64,000 nucleotides of DNA from Hygrophila difformis (GCA_030278955.1 JAOANR010000014.1:41243453-41307452); one strand, 5' to 3'. Shown: positions 9,951 to 21,926, counted from the first letter of the stretch. The notes: generated by a model not told the origin, from the letters alone. Numbers and translations are program-made.

Positions 9951-12588
9951 TGTAACACCCCGGTTTTTGGTCACCCAGGTCGGGATGTCACCGCCACATC
10001 TCCCTAGTAAGACACGGTTTCTCCGAGCTTACTAAAGAGATGCAAGGCTAGGTATTGCAGTATTTAAAAATATTTAAATCATTCAAGATAGCCCATACAA
10101 TATAATTTGAAAACAATAATAGTATAGCGCAGCGGAAATAATTGGTTTAGTACAGTATCGCAGCGGAAAATATAAATAGGGCCGACATGGCCAAAACACG
10201 AGTTAAACAGGCCCGTTCATAATATAGTCTAAAGTATGAATTTAAAAGCAAAATAACGTTTCCCAAAATCCCATGCATGAATCGTGCTCACACATGCTCA
10301 TTCCACATATTCTGTAAGAAAAGGAATAAAAATGGTTTTGGTCAGCAAATTTGCTGAGTAAGTTAACACATGCATGACCGTAGGGTTTAAAAGCCATTAA
10401 TTTAATAATTTAATAAAAGCATGCTAATAACATAATATTTAATTTAATCTAATCAACTATCCAATAGCATAATTTATCTCAGGGCTCTATTTAATAACAC
10501 ATATCGCATGGTTTAAGATAAAAGCCATAATTTAAATAAAGCATTCAAATAATTTAATTGGACAACAACATAATTTAATCTAATTGAATTTAATTTCAAA
10601 TCCCCATTACATTCCCGATTTTGTATTTCAAAGTTTCACGATAGCATCGCGATGTCAACAAGTTTAGCCGGTAGCCCGGCGGCCGCAACCGTATCAGCCA
10701 TACCCAGTACCACTCCGGAGCCTCGGGAAACCCATACGGATATTCACGAGAGTGTAGGCTCTATATTTCGCCGTTTAGGCAATATCACATTTCAAGTTTA
10801 GCGCGCGGGGTCACCATCGTCCATTAAGGCACGAAGTGAAGCAGTTAGGGGGCACCCTGCAGAGCACTCACCCCTAATTTTAATTTATCAAGTTTGCAAG
10901 GGGATTTAGTTTTTAAAACTCTGATTTCAATTGTATTTGTTTAACAATAATATCTCAACTTGTTTCAACCCTAAAGGTTAATTCCATGTTTCAACAAGAT
11001 TTCAAGATTTCGTTTCCGGTAAACCACAGTTTACTCTAAAATTCGTCTAAAATCAGATTTAATTCCAAAATTTCCAAAATTTTACGTCTGACCCAGAAAC
11101 GTCGAGATCTACAACTTTTGTGTTTTAACTTTTTCAATCCGAGATACCTAAATAGGTCAAAATCACCAATTTTCGCAGAAGAATAATTCTGTCCGAATCT
11201 AATGTATCACAGTTTAAAGATTTCGAATTCTACCACAGCAATTCAACTCCAAATTTGATGAAATTTGACAGAGATCATCTTAAGACAATTATATACGACT
11301 TTCATGTTCGGCCAAAGATCTAAAACAGTCTAGATCATATGTCAAAAACATGATCAAGATCATTCCTAAGTTCTGTCAAGAATTTCAAGATCTAGATTCA
11401 AGCAGTTCGGGTTCGATGGGTTTTCACATATCAAATCATCTCTAAAAATTCTCAAAAATTTACAGTAGCTAGATCTAAGTCTTAGGAACGTTTTTCGTGT
11501 TTTAAGTTTTTCCGTTTGAGTTCGTTTTAAGGTTCGGAAAAATTTATCAAATCTGTTGCGTCGGTAGAAAGTAATAATTAACAGATTTCCGATTTATTGT
11601 TAATCTTTTAGTTTTGAATGTTTTAATTCATCCCAAAACCATGTAAGAGTTAACTTACAGAGTTTATGAACGTCGGGGATCGTCTATTCGAAGGTGTGGC
11701 TTCCCGTCCACCGTTTCTCCTCTCTGTTCGTCGGGTTCTACGATCTAGATCCAATACGAGGTGTAGAAGAGAAAAGAAGAAGATTAGGATTCGTTTTCGA
11801 ATCGTTTATTGAACAAGGATTGGATCGAGACTTACCACGACTATGGAGATCTGTAGAAAAATTCGTCCAACAGCGTTCGTCTTGGTTTCGTGCCTCCGAC
11901 GACTCCGGATTTAGGGTTTCGAATGGGTAGAAGGTTGTAGGGTTTTGTAAACTTGTTCGGGGCTCCCAAGGGGTTTATTTATAGATTTCCCAAGCCCTAG
12001 GGCGTCCAACATCTGACCTAAGGGTCTTGGGTCGAGAGATGTTCAACCGAAAGTCGAAAAATCCGCGTTCGGGCGAGAGATTCACGCAACGGGTGAATCT
12101 GTCGTGTGGCGCGGTCGTGGCACGCTCTCCCTTGTTTGACCGCGCGGCCATCGCGCGACACTCGCCTGGACTTCGGTCCGGGCGGGTCGTGCGATCCGTC
12201 GTGCTTTTCCGCATCTCTTTCGAGTTTCTATCCCTCTATGCTCCCGAATTCCGATTTCCGGGGTATCTTCGGGTTTCTACTTTCTCTCTAAATTTTTACT
12301 CGGGTCTAATTGGATGTTTGGACTCGAATTCTCGAGTTCATTAGTCGGGTTTCGGTGTACAATTTATCTACCTTTAATAATTCTTTTATTTAATTAAATA
12401 ATTCATTTTCTCATTTTCTCATTATTTAATAATTCATTTTTAAGTTAAATCTCATTTTCTCATTTCCTTATCTTTATTTATTTATTTATTTGCTGGATTC
12501 ATTTATTTATTTATGGTATTTATTTTATTTATTATTTATTTATTTAATTATTGTTTTATTTTATGTTGGAAAATTCTCGGGTATTATA
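9951..12588 (-). repeat. 5' LTR of the Tekay-like element
   Basis: This 2,638-bp repeat matches 1426-4038. It is followed by the second GAGAC at 12589-12593. It carries about 26 extra bases of TCATTTTCTCATT-type sequence near 12398. The minus-strand TATA box at 11976-11984 should drive the element's transcript. Confidence 0.93.
11976..11984 (-). promoter_or_regulatory. LTR TATA box (CTATAAATA)
   Basis: This is a near-consensus plant TATA box on the coding strand of the element, conserved in the other LTR at 3451-3459. Transcription would be expected to start about 30 bp leftwards. Confidence 0.65.
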
Positions 12589-12593
12589 GAGAC

Positions 12594-15241
12594 TGATAAA
12601 GATGCAAACCTAGGAGAACCTACACAGTCGGAGGTAATGTGTAATGACCTGTAGTATTTTATGTGAATATTGTTTTGTTAAAGTATGTGGTTTTTTTGTT
12701 TTTGAATGTGGTGTTTTGTGAACACTTGAGTAGACAGAACTGTGATGGTTCATGTGAATGTGGGTTGGGTTAAAAAGGCATGACCGGTTGGTTGTTTATG
12801 TTTTACAGACCATTGTCATTTAAAACGATGTGTTGTTGTTTGATCAAGTGAGTTTACTAAAGTGTGTTGTTTCCTGTGCATTTTTGTAGTGTTAAATTAT
12901 TATAAACTTGTGTTTTATTGCATGTGCGGTAGAGCAAACTGCCAACACCAAGTAATGTGGATGAAGAGAGCTTTGACATCGAGTCAACAGCAAGCAGCGA
13001 GGGACCAGAACATGGTAGAAATGAAGCTGATGATGCGGAAGCTGCAACCCCAACGGTGAGCGAGAACGATAAGGAAAAAGTAGATAAGTCGGAGGAAAGT
13101 GATGGGAGCTTCGATTCGGATGATACGGATTTAATGGTTGGACAAGCTGTGAAGTATGGATTAAATGAAACAACAATGGAGGAGAAACACGGCAAAGGTA
13201 CTATAGCACCTGTTATTTCATCAAGAAATTTGGTCCCTGTTCATTTACAAGCACACTAATTGTGCACTGTTCAATGTGCAGCGACGCAACAGGGGAAATG
13301 GAAAAAGGATCCTCCAAAGGACTCTTCGCTTGTACGTAATGTAAGGCAACATACCGATCGAAAGGCGAAAGAAAAGGGACCTGATTACGTGACCCCAGTT
13401 ACCAGCCAGAAACCAGCCAAAAAGACAACAAGAAGGGAAAAGAGGTTAAGGGGAAAAAACTAGGAAAGGAGACGAAAGAGGTATGTGTTCAGTGTTAGAC
13501 AAAAATTGTGTGACACAACTGTTTGTTTGTTGCTTATGCGGCTCACTTTTGTGTTTTTTTGCATCAGTCTGTTGTTGATGCAGACGAGCAGAAAACACCG
13601 ACGATAGACCTTGAACTAGAAAACCAAAGAAAGTATGTTGGACAGATAGACTATGCTGGGAGGAAAGGTCTCTCCTCCGACATTTGGAAACTTGTGGAGG
13701 ATTTCATCGACCACCCGATGGGCAGGTAAATGAAACTCGTTCCGTGCTGTAGTGGTGTTGAGGATTCGAATTTATGTGTTTGATTCAGCTTATGTCGCGT
13801 GTTTTATGGTGTTCTCAAAACCAGGATCTGTGTTTTATTCATAGTGTTGTGTTTTTATGCACCAATCTCGTGTTCTGACTATGATGAACCGTGTTATATT
13901 CAGTAAACATGTATGGAGCAGGGGTATATGTGCAGTCATGCCATCGAGCATTTTGGAGCTACTTTTTTATGGAGCCTTGGACAATGTTCTAGTTAGTTCC
14001 TACTGTGCACTATTATGCAGTGATGAGTTTCGGGCTGCAAATGGAATTATTTAGGAGATGGGATTCGTCAGTGCATATACGACGGTAACCATATATCTTA
14101 GGTTATTTTACTTATTTGTCCAATCACAGGCAATTGTAGTCATAAATTTTCTTTTACTTGTACTACTCCAGTCACGGATTTTAGAACTGTATTCCGACAA
14201 GAACCAGAAAACCACGATGACATCTGCTCAATATGAGAATCTGTTCGAGAAATTGTGGACGCCAGGGAAGGCAGAGCTTGAAGCATTAGGGTCCGTCATC
14301 GAGCGTGACGTACAGTTTATCGCAATGCCTGTCACCATAAAGTACCACTAGTTCCTCCTTATGATTAACCTGGATAATAATGATATGGTGAAGTACAATT
14401 CCATGTGGGCGTCAAAGTATTAAACTGCGGGACTTAGAGTGGTAAGTTGAAACACGTGGCAAATTCCCTTTTTCTATTAAATTGTTGTTCAGTTTATCTG
14501 TTGTTGTGTTTTACTACTTAACTCTTGTGTTTTGTATTTGCTGATGAATTGTTGTTAAGTAACTACTTATTGTGTTTAATCAAATAACTGTGTATTCTCA
14601 GTCCAACTTCATCCGGTACTACATGAGCACTCGACACCAGATTAAAATTGAGAAACACGTGGTGCAGAAAAAAATGTGTCGGCAGCAACTGGAAACCTCT
14701 GTGGACTGCGGGGTGCATGTGTTGTGGTGGGTGGAGGCCTTTCTACGAGATAGCGATGAGTTTTGGGATACGGAGCCGACAGCGGATATTGAACGGTATC
14801 GCGCCGAAATTGCGCTGATATTCCTTCGGGCCCCTGTTCCAACCAGAACTGATCCCCTCCACCTGCTCCTGCTCAAAAGTCTCCAACCAGAGCTGATCCC
14901 CCTCCACCTGCTCCTGCTCAAAAGTCTCCAACCAGAACTGATCCCCCTCCACCTGCTCTCCACCTGCTCCTGCTCAAAAGTCTCCAACCAGAACTGATCC
15001 CCTTCCACATGCTCCTGCTCAAAAGTCTCCAACCAGAACTGATCCCCCTCCACCTGCTCCTGCTCAAAAGTCTCCAACCAGAGTTGATCCCCCTCCACCT
15101 GATGTTGGTGAAAAGTCTCCAACAAGGTCTGATCCCCCTCCACCCAATGTTGGTGAAAAGTCTCCAACCAGTCCTGATCCACCTCCATCTGATGTTGGTG
15201 AAAAGTCTCCTACTGCCCACCCTTCTCCTACAAAGGATTGA
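12594..15241 (+). pseudogene. 3' part of ULP1-type MULE protease gene (broken)
   Basis: This continues the gene cut at 1425. Probable exons are to about 12633, 12933-13197, 13282-13480, 13568-13725, then pieces around 13900-14090, 14170-14420 and 14600-15241. The first of these are acidic and lysine-rich linkers. The C-terminal part is a ULP1/C48 cysteine peptidase. The catalytic His is at 14346-14348, the Cys codon at 14707-14709 lies in SVDCGVHVLWW, and upstream glutamines (CRQQ) could supply the oxyanion Gln. The expected Asp position appears to read YNS. A TAG at 14349-14351 sits where the His-Trp pair normally has Trp, and a one-base loss near 14855 shifts the frame in the tail repeats. 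The family removes SUMO-like modifiers; the role of MULE copies is unknown. This copy is dead. Confidence 0.75.
14836..15235 (+). repeat. In-frame 45-bp repeats coding a proline-rich tail
   Basis: About eight units of 45 bp encode variants of PAPAQKSPTRTDPPP. The last units are diverged to a DVGEKSPT form, and the reading ends at TGA 15239-15241. One unit carries a 12-bp in-frame insertion. The first unit lacks one C, which shifts the frame. The long minus-strand frame opposite is a shadow of this repeat. Confidence 0.8.
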
Positions 15242-16170
15242 AGTGTTGACTGTGTTGTTTTTTTATTGTCTGCACTATTTTATTCCATGATAGAATGCCA
15301 GGAACAGAACATTTATATTTTTGACTGTGTTGTTTTGCTGGCCATGGTTTGTGTTATTCTGGTCATATGTGGTGTTACACTCCACATTAGAACAAGAAGC
15401 TTGACAACATATTTTGTTATGTGAATGACTATGGAATCCCATCTTTTGCAAGTGTAGTGTTTCTGGATATGATAATAGCTCTGTTTTTTTTTTTTTGTGT
15501 CCAATGAAGCAATGAGTTTCTCTAGAAATAAAAGGGTATTTTAGTGAAATCCCAAAAACATAATGTGGTCAACTTTGGAATCCCATCTTTTGGATATGAT
15601 TTTGTTATGTGAACAAGATAGTTGTTTTTTTTGCAAGACCCATGTTCACAACTTTGGTGCTCATCATTTCTGGAGAACCCCAACATTTTCACTGGATGAA
15701 CCTTCCCGTTTCTACTGCCCCCGTTCCTAAACATTGAATTTAAGTGTTGACTGTGTTGTTTTTGATTGACCGTACTATTTTGTATGTTGATTGAATTTCC
15801 AGGAACAATACATTTATATTTTGAGTGTGTTGTTTTGCTGAGCCATGTGTCTGTGTTATTCTGGCAAGATGTGGTGTTACACTCAACACTAGAACACCTG
15901 TGGTTTCACAACAGCTTTTGTCATGTGAATGATTGCATCGTTTTGTCTGCTCAAGTGAAGTGTTTCTGGATATAATTATAGATTTGGTTTTTAATCATGT
16001 CCAATGAAGCAATGAGTTTCTATAGAAACAAAAGGGTAGCTTAGTGAAATCCTAAAAACGCATTGTGGACAAAATTAGTAACCTAAAAGGGTGATGATTG
16101 TAGTTGTTTGCATGGCAAGACCCATGTTTACAACTGTGGTGCTCATAATTTCTGGAGAACCCCAACATTT
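15242..16170. repeat. Direct duplication of about 0.45 kb in the MULE spacer
   Basis: Sequence from about 15241 (AGTGTTGACTGTGTTGTTTT...) to 15720 recurs diverged at about 15740-16165. The recurring parts include CCAGGAACA.ACATTTATATTTTGA, TGTGGTGTTACACTC, and CAAGACCCATGTT...ACCCCAACATTTTCA. It lies between the two convergent MULE genes. No gene is seen. Confidence 0.75.
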
Positions 16171-16300
16171 TCATTGTTTACGACTTTCGTGTTTTAGATT
16201 AGAGGTGTGTTGTTCTTCGACGGTATGGTGGTGCGAACAACAGTGTATGTATGTTGCTGTTGATACCAACTGTGGTATTTTATCCCATGAACCAAACACG

Positions 16301-16895
16301 TTGTAGTTCAAGGTAAACCCGATTCATCGTGTTTAAGCATTGATCTTCCTCCAAAGGTGGAAATAGCTTAGGATTGTATGTTTCATCGATTCCAGCTACT
16401 AGATGAACAATCCCATTTCCCAAACCCATTTCCTTGTAGTTCAATGTGAACCCGATAAAATAACATTTAAGCATTGATCTTCCGGTACATTTGGTTTTGC
16501 ATGGCTTCACACTGTATGTTTCATCGCTGTGATCCACTAGATGAACCTTCCCATTTATAAAACCAAGTGCAAACACGTTGTAGTTCAAGGTGAACCCGAT
16601 TCATCGTGTTTAAACATTGATCTTCCTCCAAAGGTGGAAATAGCTTAGGATTGTATGTTTCATCGATTCCAGCTACTAGATGAACAATCCCATTTCCACT
16701 GGATTACCCTCCCCGTTTCCAAATCCCTTTTACTTGTAGTTCAAGGCCAGCCCTATTCATAACATTTAAGCATTGATCTTCCTCCAAAGTGAGTTATAGC
16801 TTAAATGTGTTGGTTTCATCGATTTCATCCTATGGTTGAACCTTCTTGTTTCCATTTACCTATTAGTTGTAGTTCAAGGTGAACCCGATTCTTTA
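16301..16895. repeat. Tandem repeat, four and a half units of about 130-156 bp
   Basis: Units beginning TTGTAGTTCAAGGTGAACCCG start at 16301, 16434, 16578, 16734 and 16866. Units 1 and 3 are almost identical over 120 bp; the others are more diverged. It lies in the spacer downstream of both MULE genes. Confidence 0.8.
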
Positions 16896-17378
16896 GAAAT
16901 AGATGTGTTATATCTGTTACATCAAAAAAGGTGTTAATCATACACGACTACTGAAAACACACGAACAACACATTTCATTATATTAACACTACATACTTGC
17001 ATCGGGAACACCACTGTTAAAACCACCAACATCACTCTGCCAACTGAGTATGTTGCACACTAGTGTCACACAGAATTGCTCGAACAATGATACCATATAA
17101 ATATCATCTTTGCATACAACAAAATAACCACATTCCATGAAAAAAATATTTCATAGAGAATATTACAACCACACGCAGCTGTCCACTTAACAGTACATCA
17201 TTCCACATTTCATTATCAAATTTGGTATCACATCTTGAAACAATCCAGAACACGGACCGTTTCAAACAATGAAACCAGCCAAAAATAATACAATTCCACT
17301 CAGCTTAAAACACCACACTAGCTCAAAAAGGTGCAAAAGTGCAGCGTGTGTGCAAAAACTGTGCAGTGCAACTGTCAT
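16896..17378. other. MULE spacer, no gene seen
   Basis: Mixed AT-rich sequence just past the transposase stop codon, probably its 3' untranslated region. I see no open frame or repeat I can support. Confidence 0.5.
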
Positions 17379-17725
17379 TCAGGCAATGAACTTGTTTGCC
17401 TCTTTGCACGTGGCGCGGTTATGCCCCCGTCGTCGGCATAGGCCACATTTAACCTTTCTTGTCTGGACTTGGTATGGTATACGCTTTTTCTTCCTACGGC
17501 CCGGTTGCACCCTCACATTCCAGGGCAACACAAACTCACTGTCATCGTCATTATCCTCTTCGCAATTTCCAGTGGACGTCATGAGAGGATATATCACACC
17601 GTCGTAGGTTCTCTTATAATATTCCACGGAGTAATATGGGTCACAATAGTCATAAATATTACCTTGCATTCCCTCGATAGCGGCACATCCATGTTTGCAT
17701 GGCAACTTCAGCATTTGCCAGTAAC

Positions 17726-17886
17726 TAGAGGTGTCAATGTGGGCCGAGCTCGTTGGGCCGGCCCGCCCCGCAAGGCAAAATATGCGGGGTGGGCTTAAGA
17801 ATTTAAGGCCCGTTTAGATGCGGGCCTAAATGAGCTTAGCCCGTGGCGGGGCGAACTTATACGGGTTGGGCCCGCGGGCTTTGCCC

Positions 17887-17930
<44 letters not shown>

Positions 17931-18718
17931 ACTAGCTTTTGAATATTGATTAATTTATTTGGTAAATTATTCAATGTCTAACATTAACTCATTAAGTCAT
18001 CAAATATAAATCATAATTTTGGTTACACATTAAATTTCAAATTGTTATACAAATAGTCGATATCTTCTAATATTTCTCTGCTTCTTTGTATTATCCATAT
18101 TAGTTTTTTTAAGTATAAATTTATTTTTATTTTATTTATTAAAAATTATGAATACTTGTAAATTGTTATAGTTTGATTGTTAATTATGTTACTTTCAAAA
18201 TATAAAATCACTGCTAAAACAGATTAAACCTCCTAAAGACTTCGACCGTCAGACACAATATTTTTATCAACCCAGTCATTAATTATAAATTTTTTGTCTT
18301 GTCCAATATATATTTTTAAAATATAATACACCCATTTAATATTACAAATTAGAATAAATACAGTTTTAAAGAATTATTCAACAAACGTACTATTAAAGTA
18401 TATAATTATGCCAAAAAATACACACTTTAACTATTCATAATTTTAATATCATTTATAAATCTTTATATCTTATTTTTATTTTATACAATAAAAAATATTC
18501 ACAATTTTATGTTTTTTACATTAAAAAATAAATTTAATAATATTTTCCTAAAAAGCCCGCGGGCCGGCCCGCAAAACCCGTAGCCCGCGTGTGGGGCGGG
18601 TCGGGCCTAGGCATTTTGAGCCCGCCCATTTAGGCCTGCCCCGTTCAAGCCCGCAAAAATTCGGGGGCCCGCGCGGGCCGGCCCGTTTCGCCCCCGCGGG
18701 CCCGTTTCGACACCTCTA
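17726..18718. mobile_element. hAT-type MITE, 993 bp, GC-rich ends
   Basis: The element starts TAGAGGTGTCAA and ends GACACCTCTA. It is flanked by the exact 8-bp duplication CCAGTAAC (17718-17725 and 18719-18726), as expected for hAT transposition. The ends are rich in GGGCCGGCCCG and the interior is very AT-rich with a T-run near 17890. No transposase is encoded. It sits inside the SWIM zinc-finger codons of the MULE transposase. Confidence 0.93.
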
Positions 18719-19552
18719 CCAGTAACCACATGAACAAGTCCTCCTCTCAACATCCACAGCATGTATTTTATTATTTTCACGTACTTCGAACAACGTTCCA
18801 CCAGCCCGCTGAATCTCTAGCGCACCAGATCCCATGTAAAATTGGCTCAAAAAATTTTCCGGGTTCGGACACAATTTCCCTTCCATCTAGCACCTTCCTC
18901 TCTCTTTTCATTCATCTTCATCACTTGCTTCCGAATTGTATCAAGTATTGAATACGGAGGCAGGTTCCTCGGTTTCACCACCCAGGAGTTCCAGCTCTCA
19001 ATTAGGTTTGTGGTCATTACTCCCCATCTATTGCCAGGGAACACAGCATTTGCCCAACGTCGCGGTTCCGAATTTGCAATGAAAGTTGAAGATAGAAGCA
19101 TTGCTTGGAGGATAGAATTCAGGTGTTCACATATCTCTTCATAGGTAGCAGCGTAAGCCGCAGCCTTCAATACCCCTGTCCATTTCGTTTTATCCTTATA
19201 AGGGTACATTTTCATTACCTGCAATCACACAAAATGAAAGCCTTTAAACACGACGCTAAGTCAGAAAAACACAACTCATGATAAGCGTGACACTGAATAA
19301 CGACACTAATTCTCTTACCGAACAACAAACATACAACTATATGAAACAACTATCACCTCCGTTTTGAAGTTGTCCTCAAGGTGCCGTATGCATATGGAGT
19401 GATGACACCCGTTAAACACGCATGGAATCGCTTTCATCAGTCCGGAGTGACGATCACTAAAAAAACGTGAACTCTCCCCATTGATCATATTCATTGCCGC
19501 TGTCAGTTGCACTCCTCAGTTTTTGACAGAACCAGTCCCAATTTTCATCAGT

Positions 19553-19567
19553 CCCCCCCCCCCCCCC
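19553..19567. repeat. Poly(C) run of 15
   Basis: Fifteen consecutive C on + (G on the transposase strand), next to a probable intron acceptor of the transposase gene. Its length may be uncertain through sequencing slippage. Confidence 0.9.
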
Positions 19568-21856
19568 TTCCCCGCAACTATAAACCAAGAAATTCAGCCA
19601 GAAAAAACAACACTATTAGTCAATATAAAACAACTAATTCAGGGCATAAAAAACACAAGACTGTATCTTTTAAACACCAAAGTACACGTTTAAAATACCA
19701 AACCACGACAGTAATACAATTAACTACAAACAGAATGTCAGTGGGTACCTGCATATGCAATTGTTATGAACCCACCGTTTGCGTCTTTGCCCACAGCGTC
19801 CAATATTGAACCTTTCCACTTGGACTTAATGTGTGTTGCATCAAGCTCGACAAGTGGCCGACAACCTCTTTTGAACCCATCGAGGCACGCTGCCATTGTA
19901 TGAAAACCCGCCTAAACTTCCCGGTATCCTCATGCACCTCCAAATCTGCAACGCTGCCGGGGTATATCGACTTCAACCTAGTGCAGAATCCCCTAATCTT
20001 GTCAAAAGCATCAAAATCAACTCCATGTATTTCCTTCAGTGCAATCTCCTTCGCGTTCCAAGTCGTGCGATAGCTAATTTGAATTTTGAAAGCTGTCTGA
20101 ATGTGGTCCACAACTGTGTTGGGTGTATAGTTTGGGTCTCGCCTCACTTTCTCCTTGATGATGGATGCAACCCATGTTGCATTTGCCTTAGGATGTACCA
20201 TCGCTTGTAGATTGTTCACACCACAACCATGATTCAAATTGCACTTGCGAATAGCGAATGAATCATCTGATTTATGGTGGGAAGCATAAATTCGCCATCC
20301 ACATTCTTCCGTCGAACATATCACGATCACCTTCTGCTATCATTCTTCACAAATTGGAACCCACGTCGGACTGCAATAAAGTGGTTTTTGAGCACCCTAC
20401 GAAACTGATCCGTATTTTTAAACTTTTGTCCTTTCCCTTTAAAAGCATGAGCCCACAGCACTGTTACATCCTCCGTGTCTTCCTCATCAAAGTCGTTATC
20501 GCATTCATCAACATCTTCCGTATCCGTCCTGCAATCAATAAATCACCGCTCACAGCCACTACACATACCACAACCGAATACAACATTGATTCACAAACAA
20601 ATCGCATTTCTCAATGTCTACACGAATATACAGTGGGTGATAAATATTCCAATACAACATACCATGAAAACAACAGCTTCCTCCACTAAAACACGGCACT
20701 GTACGTAAACATGTATAACACTGCGCAAATACCTACAACATACAAGGGCACTTTACTAAATCACTATTCCATATATACAACAGTAGAAACACTCGTGATC
20801 GTTGCATGCAAAAGAAAAATACCCCTTTACTTCCAAACACAATCATTTCCCGTAATGCATACATGCACCAATGTATGTTGAGAAAATAAAACACTACTAT
20901 CATAGGTTTGGGCACCATAGTGGGTTTCGTTTAGCACCACACGTACCTCATTCTCTTGCTGCCAGCTTCCTTGGTCGTCACATTCATCTTGCCAAAGGAC
21001 AACCCCCTAGCATTGTTCAACCTTGCCATCTCATTACATCTGCGTCGTGGATCAGTTCCATTGAGTATCCTCCATCGTCTACCTCATAATGTAAGCTATT
21101 TTTTGTTGCACATACATCGGGCCATTTATCCCTCAACTTTTCATACACGTCCGTAAGAAGATCCACAGCCTTAAATTGCACAAGATGCACCTCCGAATTG
21201 TAATGACAAAAAATATTATCTCTTCCCCATGGAGTGGCTCTTCACCACAGCTCATCATACTTCTTCTCCACCACGGATTCCTCCTAAAACGCCCTAACCC
21301 TTCTCCTCGGACTGAAGAATGCCACAAGAATCTTTTCCAAAACCCTTCCCTTACCCTCGTCTCTTCCCTCTCAAGAAACACAGAAACCCACCCCCTATTC
21401 CTTCTATGGTCGGTTGGAAATGTGGTGACAAACCCTAGCCTTTTCCATCTCCAATAGCGAGCTCCCGTCCGTCCTTCATCGCGTGGAAATGGGCTTCCCA
21501 CATATGTATTTGGCGCCAACGGGGGCTTCCCAAAGAAGCCAATTGACTGATAAAGATTAATATTTTCCCGGATAAAGATTATATAAAAAATGAATTATTT
21601 TCTAAGGGATAATTTAATCAATTGAATGATGCAAGATTTCTTTACCAAGGGAAAATAATAGAGATACATACTTGCAAAGGGAATATATATATATATTAAA
21701 ATGATTATTTTCCAAGAGAAAATAATTTAGTTGAGTTAGGAAATATATTTTTTCATGAGAAAATATTATATTAGCACGTGTTTGATATTACTTTTTCTAA
21801 CAAAATCTATAATAAGTTTAGTTAATTTTTAGTATTATTTAACATGAAATCATGAA

Positions 21857-21926
21857 TAGTCTATTGGTAGAGATGGTAGTGACATAAGATCCATAATCCA
21901 TTGATCATGGGTTCCAACGTACAACC
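21857..21926 (+). other. tRNA-like pol III box pair inside the LTR
   Basis: An A-box-like TTGGTAGAGATGG and a B-box-like GGTTCCAAC are spaced about 45 bp apart, as in tRNA genes or tRNA-derived SINE heads. The same stretch is in the other LTRs at about 29303-29374 and 58450-58522. No full tRNA cloverleaf was worked out. It could be an old SINE fragment captured by the LTR or a chance match. Confidence 0.35.

Larger units (their letters stand above)
1426..12588 (-). mobile_element. Tekay/Del-like chromovirus (Ty3/gypsy), 11.16 kb, internally rearranged
   Basis: Two LTRs of about 2.6 kb begin TGTAAC and end ATTACA or ATTATA. They flank the internal region and the pair is bordered by the 5-bp target duplication GAGAC (1421-1425 and 12589-12593). 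The primer site is complementary to initiator Met tRNA and the polypurine tract reads AAGGAGGGTAGA on the minus strand, so the element runs right to left. Pol shows RNase H, integrase and a C-terminal chromodomain-like segment, as in the Tekay/Del clade. Most of gag, the protease and nearly all of the reverse transcriptase are missing. Their place is taken by a 2.4-kb segment carrying an antisense gene. By eye the LTRs differ at roughly 35-40 sites (about 1.4%) plus one insertion near 12398, so the insertion is fairly young. The copy should be non-autonomous. Confidence 0.92.
17379..21230 (-). pseudogene. MURA-type Mutator transposase (broken, several exons)
   Basis: Reading right to left there is first an N-terminal PB1-like region (about 21195-21000, VHLVQFKAVDLL, DVYEKLRDKWPDV). 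The MuDR DNA-binding region follows at about 20420-20230 (ECGWRIYAS, CNLNHGC). The transposase core begins in the same exon, with the first catalytic Asp in LDATHIKSKWKG at 19840-19842. The next exon, about 19560-19370, carries SDRHSGLMKAIP and RHLEDNFKT. The next, about 19222-18727, carries NRWGVMTTNLIESWNSW. The SWIM finger CSCGYW...LPCKHGC follows, then a CCHC knuckle CGLCRRRGHNRATC, and TGA at 17379-17381. Defects are frameshifts near 20335, 19900, 19462 and 18850, a stop near 21018, and a MITE inserted inside the SWIM finger. It would have cut and pasted the MULE; it is now inactive. Confidence 0.85.
1..21553. mobile_element. Decayed ULP1-carrying Mutator-like element (KI/Kaonashi-like), left end outside the window
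   Basis: Two convergent gene remnants define this element: a ULP1 cysteine-protease-like gene on + and a MURA-type transposase on -. Plant MULEs that carry a ULP1 domain together with a mudrA-like transposase are an established class. The left terminal inverted repeat would lie before base 1. The right end is lost where a truncated LTR begins at 21554. Later insertions inside it are the gypsy element at 1426-12588 and the hAT-type MITE at 17726-18718. Both genes carry stops and frameshifts, so the element is dead. That both genes belong to one element is inferred from their arrangement; no terminal inverted repeat was seen. Confidence 0.7.

Noticed and set aside
14619..15188. 189-aa minus-strand frame with VEGDQ..LETF repeats as a repeat protein gene
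   Set aside because: It is the reverse complement of the 45-bp repeats that encode the proline-rich tail of the ULP1-type gene; the plus-strand frame continues the protease domain.
14836..15235. CRISPR-like array
   Set aside because: The repeats are contiguous without unique spacers, lie in a coding frame, and the DNA is plant nuclear.
17230..17700. Plus-strand frames over the transposase C-terminus
   Set aside because: The minus strand carries the CCHC knuckle and SWIM residues with an in-frame stop; the plus frames are shadows.
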